NCBI RefSeq assembly: GCF_025558485.1
Contig: NZ_CP102930.1
Location: 3,162,001 to 3,226,000, forward strand
From: Bdellovibrio bacteriovorus
GTDB taxonomy: Bacteria > Bdellovibrionota > Bdellovibrionia > Bdellovibrionales > Bdellovibrionaceae
DNA length: 64,000 nucleotides
Reading direction: 5' to 3'
Part shown: one piece after another, positions 41,795-51,454 of the stretch
How positions within the stretch are numbered: the first letter of the stretch is position 1
Layout of the letters: every line of letters begins with the position of its first letter
Notes under the pieces: model-generated
What the model saw: the letters and a program-made list of their open reading frames with translations, nothing else
The model's database searches: none
Told to the model about the DNA's origin: nothing
Program-made: the position numbers and the translations under genes

Positions 41795-44011
41795 ATGAAA
41801 GTTAAACTCATCGTCGTTCTGATTGCTGTGGCGGCGCTGTTCATCAGTGCTGTTTTGTGGCGGACCGATAGCTTCGTCTATGGTGATCGCATGAGTTGGG
41901 TCGAGGCGCAGACGCGCACGCAGTTGGGCGCGATCAATCACTCTTTGGCGGTGGAACTAAAATCCCTGCAGCGTGTGGTTGCAAATCTGAATGCCGACAA
42001 TTTCCAAAAAGGAAAAATGAACTGGAATTCATTGGCTCCCTATTACGCCATCGGAGCTTTCTCTGTGCGGGGTAACGAACTTGATCCGCAAGCTCTTTCC
42101 GTGCGTGAGAATTCCAAGGCGGCCAACTGGAACAAAGAATTTATCAAAGCGGCTATCGGAAATCTGGCGGGCCGAAACAGCGACGAACGTTTCTATGTAA
42201 AACCTTTCCAGGATGCGCAACGTGGTCGTTATGTCGCGTTGGTGTTCATTGAAGGTTCCCGCGCCTATGCCTTGTTTGGTTCCGGCGAAATTTTCCAATC
42301 CATGATCGACGCGCAAAAAGGCAGCTTGAGTGCATTTTCGATTGTGACCTCTTCTGGCCTGACGGTGGGCCACTCTGTGCCGGAATATCTGGGCACGGTG
42401 ATGCGTGATGATCCTGTTTTCCAGGAAGCGCAAAAAAGCGGCTCATCCCATGGCAGTTCTGTTTTCAAATTGAAATCCGGTCAGGAACTTTACGGCATGT
42501 ATGAATCCATTCCGCAAAGCAATCTTTTGGTGTTGAGTTCTGCTCCGCTGAAAGAGGCCATGAAGGGGCGCAGTGGTTTATGGTGGCAGTTCCTGCTTCT
42601 GGGCGCGGGACTGGTGCTGGTTGGAACCGCCGCTGCCTTGTGGGTGATTTCCCCGGCAGAAAAAGAAATTGAAAATCTGGAGCACGAACTGGCCGAAGTA
42701 AAAGCCAAGCCAGCTCCGGCACCAGTGGTTGAAAAAGTCATCGCACAGGACCCCGAGATTGCTCATAAAGAACGCCTGAATGCAGCCACGCGTGTGGCTT
42801 CGGCTTTGGCGCACGAAATGCGCGGACCTCTGGCTTCCATTCTGGGTTATTCGCAAATGATTCTGGCCAAACAACCTGACAGCGAAGTCGTACAAAGCAC
42901 GGAATCCATTCTGCGTGAAACACGTGCCGCACGAAGTGTGCTGGATAAGCTTCTGGGTTATGCCGGCGAGGAAGTGAAAGAAAAAAATGCTGTTCGTGTC
43001 GAGGGCCCTGTTGTACGTGCGTTGAAAGAAATGGATGCGGTGCTTTCGCAAAAAGGCGTGAAAGTGACCAAAAACTTCCAGGACGCTTACGCCAAGGACA
43101 TGGATGTGGATGCGGTCACCAAGGCGTTGGTGAATATCCTGACCAACTCTGTGGAAGCCATGGAGCGTATGGCAAAAAAAGAAATCAAGCTGGACATCTT
43201 CGAGGACGAAGGCGGCACGCATCTGAATATCGAGGACTGTGGTGAGGGAATTGAAGCGGGTAACATCGCAAAGATTTTTGATCCGTTCTTTACCACTCGC
43301 TCCTTCCAGAATCATATGGGACTGGGCTTGTCAGTGGCTTTTGGAATTTTGAAAGAACATAACGCTGATGTGCACATTGAATCCCAGCGTGGTCAGGGTA
43401 CGAAAGTGATGATCCTGTTTAAGAAAACCATGGGGGTTCCTGCGATGCAGGCTCCGGTGGCACCACAGCCGGAAGTTCAGGAGGAAGTCATCGTCATGCA
43501 GGATCTGCCAAGCCTGAAACTGGAATCCGAGCATCGCGCCGAAGCGGTGGCGAGCTTTGAAGAATCCCAGCAGCCTCCGGTTGAGGCGGCTGCGACATCG
43601 CCTTTGGATGTGAATATCGACAACCTTCTGGAGGAATTGCCGGAAGTGGCGTCGGAAGAGGTCACAACCAGAAAAGTTGTGAAGAAAATGAAAGTTAAAA
43701 AACAAGTTCCGGCAGCGGAAGATGAATTGACGTTCATTGATGGTTTTATGGGAGATCAGGCTGTTCAGGAAGAAGAGGTTGAAGTGGAAGTCGAGGTTGA
43801 AGAACAAATCCCTGTGGCGCCAGAAGAAATCCAGTCGGCTCCGGTAAAAGCAGAGCCTGCGGCGGGTGCCAGCCTTGCAGAAATGGATGCTTTGGATGAT
43901 GAGCTGACGCCGGTGAACTTTGTGGTTCCTCCGAAAGCGGCAGCTTCGGTTAAGACTTCCAAGCTGGACAGTTACCATGTTGAAATTCGTCGCCCTGGAA
44001 AGAGGATTTAA
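41795..44011 (+). CDS. membrane sensor histidine kinase with long acidic C-terminal tail
   Basis: The 738-residue protein has a membrane segment at 4-22, a periplasmic domain of about 230 residues (probable Cache/PAS-like fold), and a second membrane segment at 266-290. A short coiled coil leads to the H-box ALAHEMRGPLASILGY (His340). The ATPase motifs follow: NILTNSVEAMERM, EDCGEGIE, DPFFTTR and GLGLSVAFGIL. There is no receiver domain. From about residue 550 a Pro/Glu/Ala-rich tail of some 190 residues includes a Glu-Val run (EEEVEVEVEVEEQ) and short motifs LTFIDGFMGD. The tail is probably disordered and may dock partners. The degenerate GGDEF gene starts right at its stop. Confidence 0.82.
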   Translation: MKVKLIVVLIAVAALFISAVLWRTDSFVYGDRMSWVEAQTRTQLGAINHSLAVELKSLQRVVANLNADNFQKGKMNWNSLAPYYAIGAFSVRGNELDPQALSVRENSKAANWNKEFIKAAIGNLAGRNSDERFYVKPFQDAQRGRYVALVFIEGSRAYALFGSGEIFQSMIDAQKGSLSAFSIVTSSGLTVGHSVPEYLGTVMRDDPVFQEAQKSGSSHGSSVFKLKSGQELYGMYESIPQSNLLVLSSAPLKEAMKGRSGLWWQFLLLGAGLVLVGTAAALWVISPAEKEIENLEHELAEVKAKPAPAPVVEKVIAQDPEIAHKERLNAATRVASALAHEMRGPLASILGYSQMILAKQPDSEVVQSTESILRETRAARSVLDKLLGYAGEEVKEKNAVRVEGPVVRALKEMDAVLSQKGVKVTKNFQDAYAKDMDVDAVTKALVNILTNSVEAMERMAKKEIKLDIFEDEGGTHLNIEDCGEGIEAGNIAKIFDPFFTTRSFQNHMGLGLSVAFGILKEHNADVHIESQRGQGTKVMILFKKTMGVPAMQAPVAPQPEVQEEVIVMQDLPSLKLESEHRAEAVASFEESQQPPVEAAATSPLDVNIDNLLEELPEVASEEVTTRKVVKKMKVKKQVPAAEDELTFIDGFMGDQAVQEEEVEVEVEVEEQIPVAPEEIQSAPVKAEPAAGASLAEMDALDDELTPVNFVVPPKAAASVKTSKLDSYHVEIRRPGKRI

Positions 44012-45502
44012 TTGAACATTCGCGACTATAGTTCTCAGTTTACGGTTTTTGTCTTCACCACGGATGTGGATGTCGGGGCTTCGACGAAAGTGTATCTTTC
44101 GCAGGCAGGCTATGATGCCTATTTCTTTCAAGACCCCGAAATGCTGGAGCAAAGACTTAAAGAGAACGCGCCCCATATACTGATTTTCTCCACGGCAGCC
44201 CTGGGTGGCAGTCTGAGTGATTTCGTTACGCTGGTTCAGCAGATTAACGAAGAGATCCGTTTTATCGCCATCAGTGCGATCGGGCAGTTCGATATTCTGG
44301 CGCAGTATAACGGGCATGGGTTCGTGGATGTGATTTCGGATGATCCGGCGGCTTTGGAATCCCGTCTGGTCTGGGCGGTGGATCGCGCCTGTGAAAAACT
44401 GTATCTGACTTATCAGAACGAACAGCTTTTTGATGATTTAAACACCACCAAGGCCCGCATGGACGAAGTTCATGAAGCGGCTGTGAAAAGCATGAAACAG
44501 GCCGAAGCGGAAAAAAATCCGGCCCCGGCGCTTTCGACCCGTATCGGGGACTATCGTTCCGCACAAAGCAAAGAGGATCTGATTCAAAAATATCTGAATC
44601 AGATTCCGGGGAACCTGTGTGTGTTCTTCAAATTCCTTCCGTCTGTGCGTTCGTTTGTGGCGACTCATGCCAGTGGCATTCCGGCGTCGGATATCCAGGG
44701 TGTGGGTGTGCAGCTTGAATCCGGCGACATGAAGGAACTTAGCAGTCAGATGGCCGTGGGGCTTTTGCCGCCGCGTTTTTCTGACATGCTGGTGGAAGCC
44801 TTCCGTTTCAATCCTCCCAAAGCTTTGCCGCTGTATGCGCACAGTTCTTTGGAGGGTGTTTTTGTTTATTCCGGAAATCTGCCGGCGGAAGAAGTCACGA
44901 AGATGGGCGAGGAATTTTCCCTGCTGTCTTTGTGTTATTCGAATTTTTCTTTGGAAAAGAAAGTCGATGCTCTTGAAGTTACGGACTTTGTTACCGAGGT
45001 TTATAACCGCAATTACTATCAAAAAGTGCTGGGTGATGAAGTGTCCCGCGCACGCCGTTTGAAGCAGCCTTTGTCGGTTGTGAAAATCTCCATGGATGAT
45101 TTTTATGAGATCGAGTCATCTTTGGGGGAGGCCGTAAGAGATGAGTTGCTAAAAGGCGTTGCAACGATCATTGCTAAAACCAGTCGTACCAATGATGTCA
45201 CCTGCCGCACGGGAGTGAATGAGCTGGCGATGATTCTTCCACATTGCCCTAAAAAAGGGGCGGCCTTAAGAGCCGAGCGCGTGCGCCGGATTATTGAAAG
45301 CACATCGTTCCTGGATAACGGGATGAAAGTGTCTGTCAGTCTGGGTGTCAGCGAGTATCCGTCCCTGTGTGATTCAGCCAAAACACTGGATGAATCAGCA
45401 ACCAAGGCCCTGATGCATATCACGGACAAGGGCGGGAATAAGATTTGTTTGTATAAAGCACCGGAAACTCACCGACCTGAGTTTGAAGTGAGCGCAGAAT
45501 AG
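44012..45502 (+). CDS. pseudo-receiver - degenerate GGDEF protein
   Basis: Starts at TTG 44012, directly after the kinase stop, with AGAGGA upstream; no ATG fits better. The 496-residue protein has a receiver-like N-terminus (TDVDVGASTKVYLSQAGY) that lacks the phospho-Asp (PHILIFSTAALGG), a middle domain of about 190 residues, and a C-terminal GGDEF domain. The signature reads RTGVNELAMIL instead of RxGGDEF, so cyclase activity is unlikely. It may bind c-di-GMP or GTP as a receptor, or act as a scaffold. A degenerate GGDEF effector, CdgA, is known in Bdellovibrio; whether this is its ortholog cannot be decided here. Confidence 0.75.
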   Translation: MNIRDYSSQFTVFVFTTDVDVGASTKVYLSQAGYDAYFFQDPEMLEQRLKENAPHILIFSTAALGGSLSDFVTLVQQINEEIRFIAISAIGQFDILAQYNGHGFVDVISDDPAALESRLVWAVDRACEKLYLTYQNEQLFDDLNTTKARMDEVHEAAVKSMKQAEAEKNPAPALSTRIGDYRSAQSKEDLIQKYLNQIPGNLCVFFKFLPSVRSFVATHASGIPASDIQGVGVQLESGDMKELSSQMAVGLLPPRFSDMLVEAFRFNPPKALPLYAHSSLEGVFVYSGNLPAEEVTKMGEEFSLLSLCYSNFSLEKKVDALEVTDFVTEVYNRNYYQKVLGDEVSRARRLKQPLSVVKISMDDFYEIESSLGEAVRDELLKGVATIIAKTSRTNDVTCRTGVNELAMILPHCPKKGAALRAERVRRIIESTSFLDNGMKVSVSLGVSEYPSLCDSAKTLDESATKALMHITDKGGNKICLYKAPETHRPEFEVSAE

Positions 45503-45510
45503 AGTTAAGA

Positions 45511-46710
45511 ATGGAAATGTACCGACGCACGTTTGCGGAAATCAATCTGGACCATCTTCAGCACAATATACAGGTGCTGCAGCGGTCTTTTCCGCAGGTG
45601 CCTTTCCTGTGCCCGATGGTCAAGGCCAATGCCTATGGCCATGGGGATGTACAGTTGGCGCGCTTTCTGGAAACTCTGGGTATCCGTCATTTGGGTGTCT
45701 GTCTGATTGAAGAGGGGCTGCTGCTTAGAAACTTCGGTGTGAAAGCCGAGATTCTGGTTTTCCGGGGGTTTGACCGCGAAGGTGCTGAAAAGATTCTTCA
45801 GTATAATATGACCCCGGTTGTGACTTCGTGGGAACAGATCGATTATCTGGAGGCTGCGGCCACAGGACCGGTGGGGATTCATTTGAAGTTTGATACGGGC
45901 ATGAACCGTCTGGGGTTCCGTCCGGAAGAGGCACAAAAGCTTTTTGATCGTCTGTGGCAGAATAAAAAAATTCGTTTGAAAGCTTTGGTTACGCATTTGT
46001 TTAATGGCGAAGATGCTGTGGACCCACAAGGGCTCAGTGCCGGCCAGCTGCGTGCGCTTCATAAAGTCAGCGAACTGTTCAGGCCGTTTGAAATTTTCTG
46101 TCATGCTTTGAACAGTGCGGGGATTTTAAGTGCGATGCTTTTAAAGGATCAGGGGCTTCCGGCGGATCATCCTTTGGCTTTGCAGAACTGGGGGCTGCGC
46201 CCGGGGCTTTTGATTTATGGTTATAACCCACTGGTGCAAAAAAACTTCGTGGACCTAAAGCCTGTCATGAGTCTGAAATCCCATGTGGCGACCTATCGAC
46301 ATCTGCGTGTCGGTGAAACAGTTTCTTACGGAGGCACTTGGACGGCCAAGCGGGAATCTGTTATTGCTGTAGTGCCAATTGGTTATGCTGACGGTTATCA
46401 TCGTATTTTGTCCAATCAGTCCTCGGTGCTGTTTGCAGGCCGAAAAGTTCCTTTGGTCGGCAATATATGTATGGATTATTTGATGCTGGATGTGACCGAT
46501 GTTGTTCAGGGGCAGGATTTGAAGGGGTTTAAAGATCAGGAAGTGACCTTGTTTGGTTACGGATCTGATGGTACTTTCCTTTCCCCGGAAGAACTGGCTG
46601 TGCAGGCGCACACGATCACCTGGGAAATGCTGACCAGTGTGGGTGAACGTGTGCCGCGTGTTTATACCGGGGTGGCTTCCGGATTTATTGCAGAAGAAAT
46701 TGGAGGATAA
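45511..46710 (+). CDS. alr: alanine racemase
   Basis: This PLP enzyme interconverts L- and D-alanine for peptidoglycan. The 399-residue protein has the PLP lysine in MVKANAYGHG (Lys38), followed by HLKFDTGMNRLGF, LNSAGIL, RPGLLIYGYNP, VSYGGTWTA, VPIGYADGYHR and VGNICMDYLMLDVT with the catalytic region intact. It is about 30 residues longer than typical. An in-frame ATG six bases further in (45517) is an alternative start. The Mla genes follow after three bases. Confidence 0.92.
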   Translation: MEMYRRTFAEINLDHLQHNIQVLQRSFPQVPFLCPMVKANAYGHGDVQLARFLETLGIRHLGVCLIEEGLLLRNFGVKAEILVFRGFDREGAEKILQYNMTPVVTSWEQIDYLEAAATGPVGIHLKFDTGMNRLGFRPEEAQKLFDRLWQNKKIRLKALVTHLFNGEDAVDPQGLSAGQLRALHKVSELFRPFEIFCHALNSAGILSAMLLKDQGLPADHPLALQNWGLRPGLLIYGYNPLVQKNFVDLKPVMSLKSHVATYRHLRVGETVSYGGTWTAKRESVIAVVPIGYADGYHRILSNQSSVLFAGRKVPLVGNICMDYLMLDVTDVVQGQDLKGFKDQEVTLFGYGSDGTFLSPEELAVQAHTITWEMLTSVGERVPRVYTGVASGFIAEEIGG

Positions 46711-46713
46711 ACG

Positions 46714-47541
46714 ATGACTCTGTCGCAAAAACTGTACAGAGCCGTATTTGGGTTGGGACGGTACTTTATTGGTACGGTGTCTGACTTTGTTGCCTCCACG
46801 GGGAAGATTATTTTGTTCTTCAACGAAAGCATGCGTTTGATTTTCTCCAAACCATCGCGCTTTTCCGAAATCATCCGTCATATGGAGTTTATCGGAAATC
46901 AATCCATTGGGATCATCTGTTTGACCGGTGGTTTTACCGGGCTGGCACTTTCCTTCCAGTTGTATCTGGGGTTTAAATTATTCAATGCCGTGAACATGGT
47001 GGGACCAACGGTGGCTCTGGGGATCACGCGTGAACTGGGTCCGGTTTTGACGGGACTGATCGTGGCAGCTCGTGCCGGTGGGGCCATGGCCGCTCGTCTG
47101 GGTACAATGCGTGTGAATGAACAAATTGATGCGCTGGATGTGATGGGTGTGAATACCAAGCAATATCTGGTTTCTCCACGTTTGGTGGCGGCACTTATCT
47201 GCATGCCTTTGCTGGTGGCGGTGTTTGACTTTGTGGCGATGCTGGGAAGCTGGTTCCTGTGCGTGAAACTGGTTTCTTTGGATGAAGCCGTGTTCTGGCA
47301 GAAGATCGCTGACTTTATAGAAATCAAACATATCAATGAAGGTCTGTTCAAGGGTATGGTCTTTGGGATCTATTTTGCGGTGATGTGCACATACCGTGGC
47401 TTTAACACCTCCGGTGGGGCCAAAGGGGTGGGAGAGGCGACTAATCAAGGGGTCGTGCAAAGTATGGTGGGTATTATTATTCTGGATTACTTCGTCACGA
47501 ACATCATCCGTGTCTTCTACAACCTGATGGGGATTTCCTAA
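46714..47541 (+). CDS. mlaE: MlaE-type ABC transporter permease
   Basis: The 275-residue membrane protein belongs to the MlaE/YrbE family. Motifs visible: QSIGIICLTGGFTGLALSFQ, ALGITRELGPVLTGLIVAAR, GAAMAARLGTMRVNEQIDAL-type segment (MAARLGTMRVNEQIDALDVM), and FGIYFAVMCTYRGFNTSGGA. With MlaF it forms the core of a phospholipid transporter between inner and outer membrane. It is the first of three coupled genes; its stop overlaps the mlaF start (TAATG). Confidence 0.9.
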   Translation: MTLSQKLYRAVFGLGRYFIGTVSDFVASTGKIILFFNESMRLIFSKPSRFSEIIRHMEFIGNQSIGIICLTGGFTGLALSFQLYLGFKLFNAVNMVGPTVALGITRELGPVLTGLIVAARAGGAMAARLGTMRVNEQIDALDVMGVNTKQYLVSPRLVAALICMPLLVAVFDFVAMLGSWFLCVKLVSLDEAVFWQKIADFIEIKHINEGLFKGMVFGIYFAVMCTYRGFNTSGGAKGVGEATNQGVVQSMVGIIILDYFVTNIIRVFYNLMGIS

Positions 47542-48302
47542 TGTCAAATTCGGCTATTTCCTTACGAGATGTGAAGAAGTCTTTCGATGGCGGACACGAG
47601 TTTGTTTTAAAGGGCATCAATCTGGAGATTCCCAAAGGCAGTCTGACCGCGATCATAGGTTTTTCCGGAACCGGAAAAAGCGTGATGCTGAAACACTTGC
47701 TGGGTTTGTTTAAACCGACCTCCGGAACCATCGAAGTTTTGGGGACCGATCTTTCCACGCTTTCTCCGGACGCTTTGACCAAGTTTCGCTGTAACTTCGG
47801 CGTCCTGTTTCAGTCGGCGGCATTGTTTGACGATATGACGGTTCTGGAAAATGTCTGCTTTCCGCTGTTTGAACACCGCCGTGATCTGAAGCCGGCCCAA
47901 GTCCTTCGTATAGCCGAGGAAAAGCTTCATCAGGTCGGTTTGGAGTCCAAACATTATAATAAACTTCCAAGTCAGATCAGTGGTGGAATGCAGAAAAGAA
48001 CAGGTCTGGCCCGAGCTCTCGCCCTAGATCCAGAAATTCTGATCTATGACGAACCGACCACGGGTTTAGATCCCATTCTGACTGAAATGGTGGATAATTT
48101 GATTCTGAGTACGCATAAATTAAAGCAGGGTGTAACTTCCATCATGGTGTCCCATGATTTGTCCGCTGCATTTAGGATTGCCGACCATATCGCGATGTTG
48201 GATAGTGGCCGGGTTCTGTTATTTGGTACTCCAGAGGACTTCTTCAACACCGATATTGAACTGGTGAAGAGGTTCGTGAATAAAGGGATGAAACATCAAT
48301 GA
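47541..48302 (+). CDS. mlaF: MlaF-type ABC transporter ATPase
   Basis: The 253-residue ATPase has Walker A GFSGTGKSVM, the Q-loop GVLFQSAALFDDMTV, signature SGGMQKRTGLARALA, Walker B LIYDEPTTGLDP and H-loop VSHDL. It powers phospholipid transport with MlaE. The SGGM signature and LFDDMTV segment are typical of MlaF, not of generic importers. It overlaps the MlaD gene by four bases (ATGA). Confidence 0.92.
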   Translation: MSNSAISLRDVKKSFDGGHEFVLKGINLEIPKGSLTAIIGFSGTGKSVMLKHLLGLFKPTSGTIEVLGTDLSTLSPDALTKFRCNFGVLFQSAALFDDMTVLENVCFPLFEHRRDLKPAQVLRIAEEKLHQVGLESKHYNKLPSQISGGMQKRTGLARALALDPEILIYDEPTTGLDPILTEMVDNLILSTHKLKQGVTSIMVSHDLSAAFRIADHIAMLDSGRVLLFGTPEDFFNTDIELVKRFVNKGMKHQ

Positions 48303-49675
48303 ATTGGCTTCGTGCAGCTGAGTTTAAAGTCGGATTAATGGTGATCGTGGTGGGGTCTCTCATCGCGGTCATGTCTATGCAGGTCAGCGACGATCCATCT
48401 TATCTTGGGCGCTCTAAAAAAGCCTGGTTCCTTCTGCCAAATGCCGGCGGGTTAGTGAAAAACTCGGCGGTTCGTTCTGCTGGTATTCCTGTCGGGGTTA
48501 TTAAAGACATCCGTTTGCAGGATGGTATGGCCCGCGTCGATATCACTTTGAAATCCGAAATTCCCTTAACGACTTCCGCAGCCATTGAAATCAAGGCTCA
48601 GGGGATTTTGGGGGACAAGCACGTTGAGGTGTATCCGGGGTCTCCGACCGATCCTCCTTTAGAGGACAACGCCCAGATCCTGAGCATTCGTGAAGGTGGC
48701 TCTTTGGAAAATCTGATGAGTCAGGTTTCCGAAGTGACATCCTCTTTGAAAGAAGTGGCCCGTAATCTTCAGGAGGCAACTTCTGAAGACGGCACTCGCG
48801 CCCATATTCTGGGCCGTATTGTGAAAAATATCGAGACCCTGACCGGTGATCTGTCGCAAATGACCACAGATAACAAAGAAAAAATCGGCGACATCGTGGA
48901 TGATATTCATGATATCACGGCCAACCTGCAAGAGGTCATGAACGACAAGAGCGAATCCGGTCTGAAAGAGACCTGGAAACGTCTGTCGAGTTCCGTAAAA
49001 AATCTGGACGACATCACCACTCGTATCAACAAGGGTGAAGGGGCGTTGGGTAAACTTATCAGTGACGAACAGACTTCCGAAAGCCTGACGTCGGCGATCG
49101 ACGGTCTGGGCGGGATGTTGGATTCAGCCAACCGTATCCAGACAGCATTTGATTTCCGCGGCGAGTATCTGGGCGAAGTCGGTGCGACTAAAACTCATAT
49201 CGGTGTGCAGATCCAGCCGGGTCTGGATCGTTACTATTATATTGGTGTGGTGGATGATCCTGCCGGTGTGGTTGAAACAACCCGCACTCAGATCACAGGT
49301 CCGGGGGCAGGCACAGTGGGGCCTGGTGATTACACTGAAAAGAAAACTTACGAAAATAGAATTAAGATCACGGCTCTTTTCGCCAAGAACTTCTGGGATC
49401 TGACGCTGAAAGGCGGCGTGATTGAAAACAACGGTGGTTTTGGTATCGACTACTTCTTCTTCCGTCGTAAGTTGAAGTTCACGGCTGAGGCCTTCCAGTT
49501 CAGCCACACAAATGTACGAAGCTCCCTGTCCTATACATTGTATCGCGGTATTTACATCACGGGTGGGATCAACGATGCTTTCGATCAGCAGGGTGCAAGA
49601 TCGGGCTATTTGGGGGCGGGTTTGTTCCTGACGAACGACGATCTTAAACTACTTCTAACCAAGGCGCCTTTTTAA
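48299..49675 (+). CDS. mlaD: MlaD-type MCE protein with a long beta-rich C-terminal part
   Basis: The 458-residue protein has an N-terminal membrane anchor (LMVIVVGSLIAVMSMQV), then one MCE domain (about 35-125: VKNSAVRSAGIPVGVIKDI, IEIKAQGILGDKHVEVYPG). Helical repeats follow (LENLMSQVSEVTSSLKEV, DIVDDIHDITANLQEV) and a C-terminal part of about 170 residues with alternating strands (YYYIGVVDDP, FGIDYFFFRRKLKFTAEA, YLGAGLFL) ending in ...TKAPF. E. coli MlaD is only about 180 residues. The extra beta-rich end suggests contact with, or insertion into, the outer membrane. Confidence 0.85.
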   Translation: MNWLRAAEFKVGLMVIVVGSLIAVMSMQVSDDPSYLGRSKKAWFLLPNAGGLVKNSAVRSAGIPVGVIKDIRLQDGMARVDITLKSEIPLTTSAAIEIKAQGILGDKHVEVYPGSPTDPPLEDNAQILSIREGGSLENLMSQVSEVTSSLKEVARNLQEATSEDGTRAHILGRIVKNIETLTGDLSQMTTDNKEKIGDIVDDIHDITANLQEVMNDKSESGLKETWKRLSSSVKNLDDITTRINKGEGALGKLISDEQTSESLTSAIDGLGGMLDSANRIQTAFDFRGEYLGEVGATKTHIGVQIQPGLDRYYYIGVVDDPAGVVETTRTQITGPGAGTVGPGDYTEKKTYENRIKITALFAKNFWDLTLKGGVIENNGGFGIDYFFFRRKLKFTAEAFQFSHTNVRSSLSYTLYRGIYITGGINDAFDQQGARSGYLGAGLFLTNDDLKLLLTKAPF

Positions 49676-49678
49676 CTT

Positions 49679-51454
49679 ATGAACGGTGACAACGTGAGCA
49701 GCATCGAGAAGAACTGGTTAGTAAAATCTTCCACGAGGATTCTTGGCCCCTTCACTCTTGCTGAAGTCACCGAACAGTTGCGTACTAAACAAATCTCAAT
49801 TATTGACGAAGTTCGCCAGACTGATGGCCGTTGGAGTTATATCCGCGAAAACCAGTCGTTCATGGAAATCGTAAAAAATATCCGTGAAGAGCAGGATAAT
49901 AATTCTGAACAAACGATGACCCAGTCCATCGCTCATCACACCATGACCCGCACGGATATTCTGCCGGTTCCGGATGAGATGACGTTGACACCGACTCCGG
50001 TGCCAAATCTGGATCTGACTCCGCCGCCTATTCGTGACATCAAGGATGTGACTCCGGTTCCGCAAAGTCCGGCAAGTCGATCCACGGCAACGGCCACTGT
50101 GACAAAAAGCTATGGTGCTTCCGGTGATTCCCGTTTGCAGGATAAAATCCGTGGCAAATCCAACTTCATGCGCTGGGCCCTGTTGGGAGCCGCCGTGGTG
50201 GTAGTCGGGGTTGTCTTCGTGATCCTGACCCAAAAAGACAAAAACAAAGCTTTGGGTTATGACGAACTGATGAACCATGCTTTGCGCTACAAATCCCTGG
50301 GTTTGTATGAAAAATCCCTGGAAGCTTATCAACGAGCCTCCAAGCTGAAAGAACCGGATATGGAATCCCAGGTTCAGATGGCGACAGTGCTTATTTCCGA
50401 AGACCGTCAAAGTCTGATGGGCCGTCGTATTCTGGAAAGAGCCCTGGTTCAGGAAAACCGCAGTCGCTCTGAAATTGTGGATGCTTATCTGGGTATCGCT
50501 GTTTCTTACATGATGGACGGGGATTTAAAGCAGGCCGAAGACACTTTGCAAAAAGCCATCGGACATGAGCCGTTTAATATTTCCGCTCTTTTAAATCTGG
50601 CTATCATCCAGCTGAAAAAAGGAAATTACGGCGAGGCGATGCGCGACTTTGATTCGATCTATCGCAAGAATCCGGGATCTGTGCTGGCGCTGTTCGGAAA
50701 AGCTATGGCTTCCGTGGAATATGCCAAGACGGTGAATGAACCGAATTTCTTAAGCACATTGGTGGCTGACATCAAAGCCAATATCCAGAAAACCGGTTAT
50801 CTTCGTCAGGAGCTTTTGCTGTTCCTGGTGTACGCACAAAGTTTAATGGGGGATGTGGACGGTGTGAACCGTGCGGTTGTGCAGTTCCTGGCAGAAATGC
50901 CGGGGCAGGCGCGCAACTACATTCATCCATTGCAGGTGGAATGGCGCTTTACCCAGTGGGACTATCTGGAAAAGTACTGTGCAGAAGCCTTCAGAAAACA
51001 ACCGCCTCATGCCGAGCTAAAAGCCCTGCGTTCCATCTGTCTGATGGAAGTGAATCGTGACTCTGATGCCTCGAAAACGTTGCAGGAGGCTTTGGCTGAA
51101 GCACCTAAGGATCCGTATGTTCTGATCACGCAGGCCAGTTACCTGTCCAAAGTGGGGCGTTTGCCGGAAGCACTGGCTATTTTGAAAATGCCAGAGCTGT
51201 CTCAGATCTCTGTGAAAAATCTTTTGATGGGTGACATCTGTATCACGACACAGGACATGGCTTGTGCGCAGACTGCATATACACACATTTACAGTTCTGA
51301 CAAGCGAAGTGCACCAACCTTGTATGGTCTTGCCTGGGTTATGATGAAGAGCAATAATCGTCCTATGGCGTATGATTATGTCCGGGCTGGTTTGCAGGCA
51401 GAACCAAACTATCTGCCTTTGCTGGAGTTGAGGGATCAACTGGAGTCTGAGTAA
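49679..51454 (+). CDS. GYF-domain, membrane-anchored TPR protein
   Basis: The 591-residue protein has an N-terminal GYF_2-like domain (NWLVKSSTRILGPFTLAEV, DGRWSYIRENQSF; about 10-60), a Thr/Pro-rich linker, one membrane segment near residue 165 (WALLGAAVVVVGVVFVIL) and about ten TPR-like repeats beyond it (SLGLYEKSLEAYQRASKL, LKQAEDTLQKAIGHEPFN, GLAWVMMKSNNRPMAYDY). GYF_2 domains bind proline-rich peptides or other proteins on the cytoplasmic side, while the TPRs would be periplasmic. Starts three bases after mlaD, so its role may be linked to envelope assembly. Confidence 0.75.
   Translation: MNGDNVSSIEKNWLVKSSTRILGPFTLAEVTEQLRTKQISIIDEVRQTDGRWSYIRENQSFMEIVKNIREEQDNNSEQTMTQSIAHHTMTRTDILPVPDEMTLTPTPVPNLDLTPPPIRDIKDVTPVPQSPASRSTATATVTKSYGASGDSRLQDKIRGKSNFMRWALLGAAVVVVGVVFVILTQKDKNKALGYDELMNHALRYKSLGLYEKSLEAYQRASKLKEPDMESQVQMATVLISEDRQSLMGRRILERALVQENRSRSEIVDAYLGIAVSYMMDGDLKQAEDTLQKAIGHEPFNISALLNLAIIQLKKGNYGEAMRDFDSIYRKNPGSVLALFGKAMASVEYAKTVNEPNFLSTLVADIKANIQKTGYLRQELLLFLVYAQSLMGDVDGVNRAVVQFLAEMPGQARNYIHPLQVEWRFTQWDYLEKYCAEAFRKQPPHAELKALRSICLMEVNRDSDASKTLQEALAEAPKDPYVLITQASYLSKVGRLPEALAILKMPELSQISVKNLLMGDICITTQDMACAQTAYTHIYSSDKRSAPTLYGLAWVMMKSNNRPMAYDYVRAGLQAEPNYLPLLELRDQLESE

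Noticed and set aside
43331..44317. 328-residue open frame antisense to the histidine kinase tail
   Set aside because: It is the complement of the Glu/Lys-rich tail, giving an Arg/Phe/His-rich product with no recognisable domain or start signal.
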